From contig NZ_CP065053.1 of the NCBI RefSeq assembly GCF_015689335.1, positions 1,488,001 to 1,552,000 of the forward strand: a stretch of DNA of 64,000 nucleotides, in the 5' to 3' direction. The notes below the pieces were generated by a model. It was not told where the DNA came from and ran no database searches. It saw only the letters and a list, made by a program, of their open reading frames with translations. This document shows, one piece after another, positions 16,640 through 25,229 of the stretch. The DNA is from Massilia antarctica. GTDB taxonomy: Bacteria; Pseudomonadota; Gammaproteobacteria; Burkholderiales; Burkholderiaceae_D. The position numbers and the translations under genes are program-made. Position 1 is the first letter of the stretch; each line of letters starts with the position of its first letter.

Positions 16640-18700
16640 TCAGGTTTTCGGTGTTGCAAGCAAGGCTTTCAAGCTGGCCAGGCGGTCCTTGGGCGAAATC
16701 GTTTCCGCCTCGGTGGCTGGGGCGTCGCCGACGTCGAGCGCCATTTCCTTGATGAACCGCGACACATCGCAATGGACTTGCTCGCCGGCACGTTTGCGTT
16801 TCTTGCACCACGTAATGTACAAAGTGCGCTGGGCGCGCGTGATGCCCACGTACATCAGGCGCCGTTCTTCCTGGATGCGCGCGCCGATCGTTTCCACCGA
16901 GGCATCCGGGTCGCCCTTGTGCGGCAGGATGCCCTCTTCCACGCCGACCAGGAAGACGTGCGGAAACTCCAGTCCCTTGGATGCGTGCAGGGTCGACATG
17001 CGCACCGCGTCCGGCTCCTCGTCCTTGCCTTCCAACATGCTCATCAAGGCCACCATCTGGGTCAGTTCCAGCAGGTTTTTTTCCTCGCCGGATTTATCCT
17101 TGCCGCCGCAGCCGCGCTCCTTGAGCCAGTTGGTAAATTCGAGCACGTTGAGCCACTTGCTCTGGGCCGCGCGGTCGTCGAAGGTATCGTACAGATAACT
17201 TTCGTAAGCGATCTCCTTCATCATGTCGTCCAGCACTGCGGCCGCGTTCTCGCCGCTGCCGGACGGGCCGGGGCGGCTGGCGCGCGCTTCGAGCTGGTTG
17301 ATGAAGTTGCAAAACGCGCGCAAGGGCAGCAACTGGCGGTCCGGCAGCTTCGCTTCGATGCCGCCCTTGAAGGTGGCCTCGAACAAGGAGCAGTTCCACT
17401 GCTTGGAAAACGCGCCCAGCACTTCCAGGGTGGCCATGCCGACCCCGCGCTTGGGGGTGGTGACGGCGCGGATGAAGGCCGGATCGTCGCCCTCGTTGGC
17501 GATCAGGCGCAGGTAACTGATGATGTCCTTGATTTCCGCCTTGTCGAAAAAACTCTGGCCGCCGGAAATGGTGTACGGAATGCGCTCCTTGCGCAAGCAT
17601 TGCTCGATCACGCGCGCCTGGTGGTTGCCGCGGTACAAAATCGCGTAATCGGACCACTTGTTCTTGCGCTGGAAGCGGTCGGCTGAAATCATGATGGCCA
17701 CCTGCTCGGCTTCCTGGTCGTCGGTCTGCATGCCGAGCACCGTGATCGGTTCGCCCAGGCCGTGTTCCGACCACAGGGCTTTTTCGAACAGTTTGGGATT
17801 GTTCGAGATGACCGCGTTGGCCGCCTGCAGGATGCGGGTGGTGGAGCGGTAATTCTGTTCCAGCTTGATGACCTTCAGGTCGGGGAAATCGTCGCCCAGG
17901 GTTTTCAGGTTTTCCACCGAGGCGCCGCGCCAGGCGTAGATGGCCTGGTCGTCGTCGCCCACGGCGGTGAACATGGGTTTCTTGCCGATGCCGGTGACCA
18001 GCAGCTTGACCAGCTCGTACTGGCAGGTGTTGGTATCCTGATACTCGTCCATGAGCAGGTAGCGCAGGCGGCGCTGCCACTTGTCGCGGATCGGATCGTT
18101 GTTGCGGAACAGTTCCACCGGCAGGCGGATCAGGTCGTCGAAATCGACCGCCTGGTAGGCCGCCAGGGTCGCCACATAGCTGCGGAACACGCGCGCGGCC
18201 TGGGCTTCGTCTTCATCCTTGGCGTGCTTGACCGCGTCTTCCGGATCGATCAGGGCGTTTTTCCACAGGGAGATGGAATTCTGGATGCTGCGGATCAGTT
18301 GCTTGTCGGTGGTGATGGCCAGATCCTGGACCAGGCCGAAGCAATCGTCGCTGTCCATGATGGAAAAGCGGTCTTTCAGGCCCACGCCGGCCGCTTCCTG
18401 GCGCAGGATTTTCACGCCCAGCGAGTGGAAGGTGGACACGGTGAGCTGCTTCGCCTGGCGCGGCTGCTTGAGCAGCTTGGCGATACGCTCCTGCATTTCC
18501 AGCGCCGCCTTGTTGGTGAAGGTCAGGGCCGCGATAGTGCGCGGATCGTAGCCGCGGTCCTCGATCAGGTGCGCGATTTTCTGGGTGATCACGCGCGTCT
18601 TGCCCGAGCCGGCACCGGCTAGCACCAGGCAGGGACCGTCAAGATACATGACCGCTTCGCTCTGGGGAGCGTTCAGGCCGAAATTGGGGGTGGAGGACAT
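16640..18700 (-). CDS. rep: ATP-dependent DNA helicase Rep (UvrD/Rep superfamily 1A)
   Basis: 686 residues with all SF1A helicase motifs in order: Walker A AGAGSGKT at residues 28-35, motif Ia TFTNKAALEM, motif II DEYQDTN, motif III GDDDQAIYAWRGA, motif V TLHASKGLEFPHVF and motif VI YVGITRAQRTL. Length and the MSSTPNFGLNAPQ start fit Rep more than UvrD. Rep unwinds DNA 3' to 5' and helps replication forks pass obstacles. ATG 18700 is chosen since homology starts there; the upstream in-frame extension runs through a palindromic repeat. No operon partner is visible; the nearest gene starts on the far side of the repeat. Confidence 0.93.
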   Translation of the reverse strand: MSSTPNFGLNAPQSEAVMYLDGPCLVLAGAGSGKTRVITQKIAHLIEDRGYDPRTIAALTFTNKAALEMQERIAKLLKQPRQAKQLTVSTFHSLGVKILRQEAAGVGLKDRFSIMDSDDCFGLVQDLAITTDKQLIRSIQNSISLWKNALIDPEDAVKHAKDEDEAQAARVFRSYVATLAAYQAVDFDDLIRLPVELFRNNDPIRDKWQRRLRYLLMDEYQDTNTCQYELVKLLVTGIGKKPMFTAVGDDDQAIYAWRGASVENLKTLGDDFPDLKVIKLEQNYRSTTRILQAANAVISNNPKLFEKALWSEHGLGEPITVLGMQTDDQEAEQVAIMISADRFQRKNKWSDYAILYRGNHQARVIEQCLRKERIPYTISGGQSFFDKAEIKDIISYLRLIANEGDDPAFIRAVTTPKRGVGMATLEVLGAFSKQWNCSLFEATFKGGIEAKLPDRQLLPLRAFCNFINQLEARASRPGPSGSGENAAAVLDDMMKEIAYESYLYDTFDDRAAQSKWLNVLEFTNWLKERGCGGKDKSGEEKNLLELTQMVALMSMLEGKDEEPDAVRMSTLHASKGLEFPHVFLVGVEEGILPHKGDPDASVETIGARIQEERRLMYVGITRAQRTLYITWCKKRKRAGEQVHCDVSRFIKEMALDVGDAPATEAETISPKDRLASLKALLATPKT

Positions 18701-18793
18701 CGGGCGGGGCAATCGGATGGGGGACGACCGGCCATTGTAACGTACACCCCCGTCGTCTCCGGCATTGCCGGAACCGGCTTCCCGCCACCACAA

Positions 18794-18881
18794 CGTCGTT
18801 CCCGCGCAGGCGGGAACCCAAGTTATAGAGCGGCCGCTAGCTACGGAACGCAATTGGGTTCCCGCCTGCGCGGGAACGACG
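18794..18881. repeat. palindromic REP pair, copy 1
   Basis: Two 28-base arms (18794-18821 and 18854-18881) are exact inverse complements, separated by 32 bases. Each arm also folds on itself through the core TTCCCGCGCAGGCGGGAA. It is one of at least six related copies in the window, all intergenic. The core is like neisserial dRS3 repeats (established) but membership of a shared family is inference. Confidence 0.85.
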
Positions 18882-18929
18882 AGATAGTGGCGGATCGCCG
18901 GGCTGTGGTGAAATCCGCGCGCGCCGGGT

Positions 18930-19922
18930 TTAAAACCCCGCCAGCACAATCTTGCCGATCGTCCGTCCCGCCTCCAGCGCCGCGTGGGCGCGGGTCAGGT
19001 TGGCCGCGTCGATCCTGCCGCCAGTTTCCCCCACGGTGGTGGTCAACACCCCCGCATCGACCAGGGCGGCCACCTCATTGAGCAGCTTGTGCTGCTCGAT
19101 CATGTCAGCCGTCCCGAACATCGAGCGGGTGAACATCATCTCGAACACCACCGTCACGCTCTTGCCGAACACCAGGTCCATCGGCAATGGCCGCTCATTG
19201 CGCACGATCGCGCAGATCTTGCCCTGCGGCGCGATCGCCGCCGCCGTCGCCGCAAAGTGCGCATCGATATCGTTCAGGCACAAAATGAAATCCACTTCCG
19301 CCAACCCCAGCGCGGCCAGCTGCGCCGGCATGTCGCCCAGATGGTCGATCACATGGTCGGCCCCCAGCGCCCGGCACCATTGTTCCGACGCCCGGCGCGA
19401 GGCCGTTGCAATCACGTTCAGCTTGGCCAGCTTCTTGGCCAGCTGGATCGCAATCGACCCCACCCCGCCCGCGCCGCCGATGATCAGCACCGACTTGCCC
19501 TCGTCCGTGCCGTTGCGCGACACACCAAGGCGCTCGAACAGCGCTTCCCACGCGGTGATGCTGGTCAGCGGCAGCGCGGCGGCCTGTTCCATGCTCAGGC
19601 TGGCCGGCTTGCGCCCCACGATGCGCTCGTCGACCGCATGGAACTCGCTGTTGGCGCCGGGGCGCACCACGCTGCCCGCGTAATACACCGGATCGCCCAC
19701 CTTGAACAGGGTCGCCTGCGGGCCGACCGCGCTGACGGTGCCGGCCACATCCCATCCGACCAGGCTCGGCTCGCCATCGTGGGCGGCCGCCTTGCGCTGC
19801 TTGTAGTCGACCGGATTGACCGAAATCGCCTCCACTTTCACCACCAGGTCGCGCCCTTGCGGCTGTGGCGCAGGCAAGTCGACGTCGTGCAGGGTTCCGT
19901 TAATGACGGCAATGGCTTTCAT
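18930..19922 (-). CDS. zinc-type alcohol dehydrogenase / quinone oxidoreductase family protein
   Basis: 330 residues of the medium-chain dehydrogenase/reductase superfamily. An N-terminal GroES-like domain (VNPVDYKQRKAA near residues 36-47) precedes a Rossmann fold with the nucleotide motif IGGAGGVGSIAIQLAKKL. The catalytic-zinc cysteine of true alcohol dehydrogenases is replaced by the NPVD(Y) segment typical of the quinone-oxidoreductase-like branch, so NADPH-dependent reduction of a quinone or enone is likely; the substrate is unknown. The gene is divergent from a LysR regulator with 100 bp between the starts, a layout that often means direct regulation. Confidence 0.88.
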   Translation of the reverse strand: MKAIAVINGTLHDVDLPAPQPQGRDLVVKVEAISVNPVDYKQRKAAAHDGEPSLVGWDVAGTVSAVGPQATLFKVGDPVYYAGSVVRPGANSEFHAVDERIVGRKPASLSMEQAAALPLTSITAWEALFERLGVSRNGTDEGKSVLIIGGAGGVGSIAIQLAKKLAKLNVIATASRRASEQWCRALGADHVIDHLGDMPAQLAALGLAEVDFILCLNDIDAHFAATAAAIAPQGKICAIVRNERPLPMDLVFGKSVTVVFEMMFTRSMFGTADMIEQHKLLNEVAALVDAGVLTTTVGETGGRIDAANLTRAHAALEAGRTIGKIVLAGF

Positions 19923-20022
19923 GTTGTTTCCTTGTTTGGTTGACAGGAGAGCGAGTGTAGACCGCCCCGATTCGATTGATAATTGGCATAATGATTGAAT
20001 ATCTCTTCACCAAAACAATGTA
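19923..20022. promoter_or_regulatory. divergent promoter region between alcohol dehydrogenase and LysR genes
   Basis: A 100-bp gap with an AT-rich core (about 19965-20010, including TTGATAATTGGCATAATGAT) in otherwise GC-rich DNA. LysR proteins usually bind such shared regions. No precise operator could be assigned by eye. Confidence 0.4.
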
Positions 20023-20943
20023 ATGAACCTCGACCTGACCGATGTGGCGCTGTTCGTGCGGGTCTGCGCCACCCGCAACCTGTCCGCCGCCGGGCGCGAA
20101 TTCAGCCTGTCGCCGGCGGCGTCCAGCGCGCGCATGGCCCAGCTCGAACGCCAGTTGGGCGCGCGCCTGCTGCACCGCACCACGCGCCAGATCGCCCTGA
20201 CCCAGGATGGCGAAACCTTCCTGGAACGGGCCGTGGCCCTGCTCGACGCCGCCGAACAGGCGCGCGCCTCGGTCGGGGCCGGGCGCGAACCCCAGGGTTT
20301 GTTGCGGGTGGCGGCCTCGGTCTCGTTCGGGCGCTTGCACCTGATGCCGTGGCTGCCCGCCTTCATGGAGCGCTATCCCGGCCTGCAGCTCGACCTGCGC
20401 CTGTCGGACCGGGTGATCGACCTGGCCGCCAACGGCATCGACGTCACCATCCGCAACGGACCGCTGCACGACTCGGCCCTGATCGCGCGCGTGCTGGCGC
20501 CCAGCCGCCTGCTGCTGGTGGCCGCGCCCGCCTACCTGGCGCGGCACGGCACGCCGCAGCGCCCGCAGGAACTGGCCGATCATCAATGCCTGGTGCTGGA
20601 AGGGGTCAATCCCTGGAATTTCAGGGATACGGACGGGAGCCTGATCAAGGTTCGGGTGGGCGGACGGATGCGCAGCGATAACGGCGAAGCGATGCGCGAC
20701 GCCGCCCTGGCCGGCCTGGGGATCGCCCTGCAATCGACCTGGGCGGTGTACCAGCAGCTCAAGAGCGGCGCCCTGGTGCCGCTGCTGGCGGCGTATCCGA
20801 TGGCCTTGAATTCGGTGGTCTCGGCCCAGTACCTGAACCGCAACTTCCTGCCGCCCAAGACCCAGGCTTTCATCGATTATTTCGCCGCCCGCTTCGGCCC
20901 CGCCCCGTACTGGGACGAGGGCTTGCCGAGGATCGGCAATTAA
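20023..20943 (+). CDS. LysR family transcriptional regulator
   Basis: 306 residues. The N-terminal winged helix-turn-helix spans about residues 5-64 (VALFVRVCATRNLSAAGREF then LERQLGARLLHRTTRQIALT). The remaining effector domain shows the usual features, including IRNGPLHDSALIARVLAP and the C-terminal YFAARFG. This type of regulator (often called CrgA/DmlR-like) commonly controls a divergent oxidoreductase gene, here the alcohol dehydrogenase. Its stop overlaps the stop of the convergent DUF1003 gene by 4 bp. Confidence 0.92.
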   Translation: MNLDLTDVALFVRVCATRNLSAAGREFSLSPAASSARMAQLERQLGARLLHRTTRQIALTQDGETFLERAVALLDAAEQARASVGAGREPQGLLRVAASVSFGRLHLMPWLPAFMERYPGLQLDLRLSDRVIDLAANGIDVTIRNGPLHDSALIARVLAPSRLLLVAAPAYLARHGTPQRPQELADHQCLVLEGVNPWNFRDTDGSLIKVRVGGRMRSDNGEAMRDAALAGLGIALQSTWAVYQQLKSGALVPLLAAYPMALNSVVSAQYLNRNFLPPKTQAFIDYFAARFGPAPYWDEGLPRIGN

Positions 20944-21479
20944 ATGCCGACCTTGTGGGACTGGCACAGGGCGTGCAGCAGGCGCAGCTGTTCATGCTGC
21001 ATCTCGGTTATTTTGTGCATCTTGAGCGCATCCATCTTTTCGTGCAGGGCCATGATTTCCAGCTCGGCCTTGAGGTTGATCTCGTAATCGTTCTGGGCGT
21101 TCAGGCGGTCGATTTCGCCCTGGCGGTTCTGCGACATCAGGATCACCGGCGCCTGGATCGAGGCCAGCATCGACAGGAACAGGTTCAGCAAAATGTAGGG
21201 ATAGGGATCGAAGGGCTTGGCGCCGACGCGCGTGAGCAGGAAGGAATTGAGCACCACCCAGGACACCAGCACCAGCGCGAACAACATGATGAAGGTCCAG
21301 GAGCCGCCGAAGCTGGCCACGGCATCGGCCGCGCGCTGGCCGAAAGTGGCGTCATCCTCTGCGGCGTGCTGGTTGGGGGTCAGTGCGCGCCGTTCGGCGA
21401 TGTGCTTGGCGACAGTGTCGCCGCTGCGTTTTTGCAACTCTTCGATGTGTGCCAGATAATCCTTGCGGGAAGTTCTCAT
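20940..21479 (-). CDS. DUF1003 family membrane protein
   Basis: 179 residues. Two membrane segments (WTFIMLFALVLVSWVVLNSF and YILLNLFLSMLASIQAPVIL) with the family sequence GSWTFI and the ...SMLASIQAPVILMSQNRQ motif, followed by a C-terminal coiled coil with many charged residues (EINLKAELEIMALHEKMDAL). ATG 21479 is chosen because homology begins there. Function unknown; some members are annotated as cyclic-nucleotide-binding-associated, but nothing here shows that. Convergent with the LysR gene, stops overlapping. Confidence 0.85.
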   Translation of the reverse strand: MRTSRKDYLAHIEELQKRSGDTVAKHIAERRALTPNQHAAEDDATFGQRAADAVASFGGSWTFIMLFALVLVSWVVLNSFLLTRVGAKPFDPYPYILLNLFLSMLASIQAPVILMSQNRQGEIDRLNAQNDYEINLKAELEIMALHEKMDALKMHKITEMQHEQLRLLHALCQSHKVGI

Positions 21480-21624
21480 GCTGTGCTCTTCGGTGGTGGT
21501 GCGGACCGGTTGTCCGCTCGGTAAGCAGTGTATCCGCAAGTCACTTGCGTGCGCGCACAGATCGCTTGCGTTACCATCGGCGGTATCCGGGCTGGAATGC
21601 CCCTCACCGACGAGTTAAAGCACC

Positions 21625-22110
21625 ATGAAATTTGAACATTTGATTGAAATTAACGATCCCTTGAATCCGCTGATCGACACCCTGACGCGCGAGCAGCTGT
21701 GGCGCGGGCTGGTGCTGTGCGCGGAAATGCCCAAGCTGTTCGTGCCGCACCTGGACGACTGCACGATCGACGAGCGCGAAAGCGGCAGCTTCCGGCGCAG
21801 CCGGCGCTTCGGCGAGCTGGTGGTGATCGACCGCGTGCTGCTCACGCCGCTGCAGGAAGTGCGCTACGAGGTGCCCGAGCAGGGCGAGATTGCCGCGTCG
21901 AGCCTGACCGTGACGATCGAAACGCCGGCCGAGCACACCATGTTCGTGCGCTTCAAGTACGACGACGGGCATGATGCCGAGACCGACAAGGCCAATGCCA
22001 TGTACGACGAATACAAGAAGTCGGCTTACCAGGAGGCCGATATCGACACGATCCGCATCGTGCGCGAGATGGCGGGCGCGGGGCGGCTCGATGCCAGTTA
22101 CCTGAACTAA
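21625..22110 (+). CDS. AtaL-like / DUF1857 SRPBCC-fold protein
   Basis: 161 residues matching the DUF1857 (AtaL-like) family of the START/SRPBCC fold: it opens with MKFEHLIEINDPLNPLIDTL, has the conserved EQLWRGLVLCAEMP segment, and ends in the EYKKSAYQEADIDTIRIVRE helix. These proteins form a hydrophobic cavity, but their ligand and pathway are mostly unknown. The gene stands alone; it starts 145 bp past the start of the divergent DUF1003 gene and is followed by a repeat-rich gap. Confidence 0.85.
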   Translation: MKFEHLIEINDPLNPLIDTLTREQLWRGLVLCAEMPKLFVPHLDDCTIDERESGSFRRSRRFGELVVIDRVLLTPLQEVRYEVPEQGEIAASSLTVTIETPAEHTMFVRFKYDDGHDAETDKANAMYDEYKKSAYQEADIDTIRIVREMAGAGRLDASYLN

Positions 22111-22180
22111 GCCCGGCGCGCGGCGTGGGCCGGCGAAACATTTCTTAACCGGGGCCAGCGCCCTGGTGGCCTTCTTGGCA

Positions 22181-22320
22181 ACACCCGGGTCAGACCCCGG
22201 GACGGCCGCCGGTTCGCCCGCTGCCGCTGTGGCAACACCGGGGTCAGACCCCTAACTGAAAAACCGGGGTCTCACCCCTCGCCCGCTAACTGAAAAACCG
22301 GGGTCTGACCCCTCGCCCGC
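22181..22320. repeat. GGGGTCTGACC-type dispersed repeat cluster, copy set 1
   Basis: Four versions of a near-palindromic core (GGGGTCAGACCCC or GGGGTCTGACCCC) lie at about 22185-22200, 22238-22252, 22264-22279 and 22298-22313. The last two are parts of a 34-bp tandem duplication (22253-22286 and 22287-22320) differing at one base. The gap between the AtaL-like gene and the flavoenzyme gene holds nothing else recognisable. Confidence 0.8.
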
Positions 22321-22348
22321 CGCTGGAGGAAACTCCGGCTGTTGGCAT

Positions 22349-23791
22349 CTACACGCCGGGGGTGGTGTCCGGCGCGCTGCTCGCTTTCGGCGCGCCTTTT
22401 TCCAGCTCCAGCGCCAGGTCGCGCAGCGCCGTGCGCACGCCTTCTTCGATCACCGGATGGTAGAACGGCATGTCCAGCATCTGCGCCACCGTCAGGCGCG
22501 CCTGGCAGGCCCAGGCCAGCAGGTGGCCCAGGTTCTCGGCGCGCGGCCCGATCATCTCGGCGCCCAGGAAACGGCAAGTGCCGTACTCGCCGTACACGCG
22601 CAGCATGCCATGGTTCTGCAGCATCACCCGGCTGCGGCCCTGGTTCTCGAACGATACCTTGCCGATTGCGAACTTGGGCTTGCCTTCGGCGCACAGTTCC
22701 CTGTAACTCTCGCCCAGGGTCGCGATCTGCGGCTCGGTGAAGGCAATCGTCAGCGGCGTGCGGCGCAGGCCGGGGCGCACGTCGGGATAGCGGCCGGCAT
22801 TGTCGCCCGCGATCCTGCCGTGGTCGGCCGCTTCCGGCAGCACCGGGCGCTCGTTGTTGGCGTCGCCCGCGATGAAAATAGGGCTGGTGCCGCACTGCAT
22901 AGTGGTCGAATCGAACCGGGGAATGCCGCGCGCATCCAGTTCCAGGCCGGTGATCTCGATGCCGATCCGGTCGACGTTGGGCGTGCGCCCGGCCGCCACC
23001 AGCACGTAGGCGAAGCGGTCGGTGTGCTCGGCGCCGGCGGCGTCGCGCGTGACCAGCACCACTTCCTCCCCCTGCTGTTCGGCGCTGACAATGCGCTGCT
23101 GGAAGCGCAGGTCGAGCTCGCGTGCGAGGGCCTTGCCGGCCACGTGCAACACTTCCGGGTCGCTCAGCTGGGCCACGCTGCCGCCGCGCGCGAACACGCT
23201 CACCCGCACGCCCAGGCGGTGCAGGGCCTGGCCCAGTTCCAGCCCGATCACGCCGGTGCCGATCACGGCCACGGAGGCGGGCAGGTCGGTCCAGTCGAAC
23301 ACATCGTCGCTGACGATGATGCGATCGCCCACCTCCTTGAGCTGGGGCAGCATGACCGGCGTGGAACCGCTGGCGATGACCACGCGCGCCGCGTCGATGG
23401 TGGTGTGCTGGTCCACCTGCAGCGACTGCGGACCGGTGAAGCGGGCGTGGCCGCGCAGCTTGTCCCGGTCCGGGATGCCATCGATACTTTCCAGCACGAA
23501 GCCGACGAAGCGGTCGCGTTCACTGCGCACGCGCGCCATCACGGCCTTGCCATCGATGCGGACCGGGCCGGGATGGACCCCGAATTGCGGCGCCAGCGCC
23601 AGCATGTGGGCCGCCTCGCTGGCGGCGATCAGCAATTTGCTGGGCATGCAGCCGACCCGGGCGCAGGTGGTGCCGTACGGGCCGTTTTCGATGACGAGCG
23701 CGGTTTTCCCCTGGGCGCGGGCGGCGCGGTAGGCGGCAAGACCGGCGGTACCGGTACCGATGATGGCGACGTCGACGTGTAACTTGTTCAT
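22349..23791 (-). CDS. dihydrolipoyl dehydrogenase-like flavoprotein
   Basis: 480 residues of the class I pyridine nucleotide-disulfide oxidoreductase family. FAD site IIGTGTAGLAAY at about residues 10-21; redox-active disulfide CARVGC with CxxxxC spacing near residues 43-48; NAD site VIGTGVIGLELG; second FAD motif IFIAGDANN; and the C-terminal HPVIEE active-site His-Glu pair. Such enzymes reoxidise dihydrolipoamide on 2-oxoacid dehydrogenase complexes, but no E1 or E2 gene is nearby, so this may be a stand-alone E3 homologue acting on another disulfide. It is divergent from an ArgP-like regulator with 175 bp between starts. Confidence 0.88.
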   Translation of the reverse strand: MNKLHVDVAIIGTGTAGLAAYRAARAQGKTALVIENGPYGTTCARVGCMPSKLLIAASEAAHMLALAPQFGVHPGPVRIDGKAVMARVRSERDRFVGFVLESIDGIPDRDKLRGHARFTGPQSLQVDQHTTIDAARVVIASGSTPVMLPQLKEVGDRIIVSDDVFDWTDLPASVAVIGTGVIGLELGQALHRLGVRVSVFARGGSVAQLSDPEVLHVAGKALARELDLRFQQRIVSAEQQGEEVVLVTRDAAGAEHTDRFAYVLVAAGRTPNVDRIGIEITGLELDARGIPRFDSTTMQCGTSPIFIAGDANNERPVLPEAADHGRIAGDNAGRYPDVRPGLRRTPLTIAFTEPQIATLGESYRELCAEGKPKFAIGKVSFENQGRSRVMLQNHGMLRVYGEYGTCRFLGAEMIGPRAENLGHLLAWACQARLTVAQMLDMPFYHPVIEEGVRTALRDLALELEKGAPKASSAPDTTPGV

Positions 23792-23966
23792 GGCGGACTC
23801 TTCTTCAACTGGACGTGCGAAATGGGATGCCGGGGATAGCTGTTTTCAGGCGTCAACGATACGCCAATTTTCACATTCCCGTGGCGCATCGCTGTTGCGC
23901 ATTGGCGGCGCGGGTCCAAGCGTATTAGTATGGCTGATCAACCATCACCATGGATCAGCTCTACTG

Positions 23967-24878
23967 ATGAGTAATCTCGACTATCGCGGCCTGGCCGTGC
24001 TCGACGCGGTGGCGGCGAGCGGGAGTTTCGACCAGGCGGCGCTGCTGCTGGGAATGAGCCACGCGGCGGTATCGCAGGGCATCAAGGCGCTGGAAGATGG
24101 ATGCGGGCGCCTGCTGGTGGTGCGCGGCACGCCCGCGGTGCCGACCGGGCTGGGGCAGCGGCTGGTGGTGCATTTCCGCCACGTCCAACTGATGGAAGCG
24201 GCGCTCGACATCGACCTCGGGCGCGACACCAGCCTGCCGGCCCTGTCCCTGGCGCTCGACGCCGACAGCCTGGCGACCTGGTTCGCGCAAGCGCTGCCGC
24301 CGCTGCTGGCGCCGCCGCGCTGCCAGTTCCACATCGAACTGGCCGATGGCGAACGCGCGCTGCGGCTGGTGCGCGAAGGCGCGGTGTTCGCCTGCGTCGC
24401 CGAGGCCGGGGTCGATGATGGCGGTGAAGCGGCGGCCGGCACCACCTCCACGCCGCTGGGGCAGCTGCGCTACACCTGCGTGGCCACGCCCGCGTTTGCG
24501 GGGCACTGGTTCGGCGACGGCTTCATCGCCGAGGCGGTGGCGCTGGCGCCGGCGGTGGTTGGCGAGCGCAAGCAGCTGGCGCATTTCCTGGCGCGCGAAT
24601 TCGGTGGCGGGATGCGCTTTCCCCACCACACCATGCCGGTCTCGGCCGCGCTGGACAACTGCATCCTGCACGGCATGGCCTACGGCCTGATGCCCGAACT
24701 GAGCGCGCTGAGCCGGATTGCCTCAGGACAGCTGATTGATCTTGCGCCGGGGCGGACCTGGAACGCGGCGCTGTTGTGGCATGCCTGGAACATCGACACC
24801 CCCTTCACCCGCGCCCTGACCGAGCACATCGTCGCCAGCGCCCGCCGCTACCTCCCCCAGCCCCCAACCGGGGTCTGA
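23967..24878 (+). CDS. LysR family regulator, ArgP-like
   Basis: 303 residues, the size of ArgP. The N-terminal HTH (DYRGLAVLDAVAASGSFDQA, then MSHAAVSQGIKALED) aligns well with ArgP's DYRTLQALDAV...SAVSQRIKQLE, although the recognition helix differs at several positions. ArgP activates the arginine/lysine exporter gene and other targets depending on lysine. No lysE/argO gene is adjacent, so the assignment rests on sequence alone; the neighbour is the divergent flavoenzyme. Start ATG 23967 is the first residue of the HTH homology; a longer frame exists upstream but overlaps the flavoenzyme promoter. Confidence 0.8.
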   Translation: MSNLDYRGLAVLDAVAASGSFDQAALLLGMSHAAVSQGIKALEDGCGRLLVVRGTPAVPTGLGQRLVVHFRHVQLMEAALDIDLGRDTSLPALSLALDADSLATWFAQALPPLLAPPRCQFHIELADGERALRLVREGAVFACVAEAGVDDGGEAAAGTTSTPLGQLRYTCVATPAFAGHWFGDGFIAEAVALAPAVVGERKQLAHFLAREFGGGMRFPHHTMPVSAALDNCILHGMAYGLMPELSALSRIASGQLIDLAPGRTWNAALLWHAWNIDTPFTRALTEHIVASARRYLPQPPTGV

Positions 24879-25229
24879 CCTCTGATTAGCAATTAATTGC
24901 CGAGCAGCCCAAAACGCCGCATAACCGGGGTCTGACCTCTGACTAGCAATTAGTTTCTCAGTAGAACAAATCGACGGGTATACCAAGCGGCTCCTGAACC
25001 AAAGCTGGCCTACAGTCTTCAGAGTCATCGAAACCGTCGTGAAAAACCATCAGCTTTGCAAAAAGCAATATTTTTGTTGCTAGTCAGAGCTCTGACCCCG
25101 GTTGTGGTTTGCTTGTCTTTTGATATCGCTTAGCTTTCCGGCTGTATTTTTATTGCTAATCAGAGGTCAGACCCCGGTGTAGGAGGGTCTTATTGCTAAT
25201 CAGAGGTCAGACCCCGGTGTAGGAGGGTC
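24867..25229. repeat. GGGGTCTGACC-type dispersed repeat cluster, copy set 2
   Basis: This 349-bp gap between the ArgP-like gene and priA is made largely of repeats. Two copies near 24870-24895 and 24925-24955 read GGGGTCTGACC followed by TCTGATTAGCAATTA-like sequence; three copies near 25078-25100, 25150-25189 and 25190-25229 are in the opposite orientation. The last two are an exact 40-bp tandem duplication whose second unit ends inside the priA stop codon. The central part (about 24960-25075) shows no recognisable gene. Confidence 0.85.

Noticed and set aside
22181..22320. Possible CRISPR array in the GGGGTC repeats
   Set aside because: Spacing between repeats is uneven, the cores are short and palindromic, and no cas genes are present.
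24723..25028. Short minus-strand frame in the repeat-rich priA upstream gap
   Set aside because: Its sequence is made of the repeats themselves and the antisense of the ArgP-like gene; no ribosome binding site or family support.
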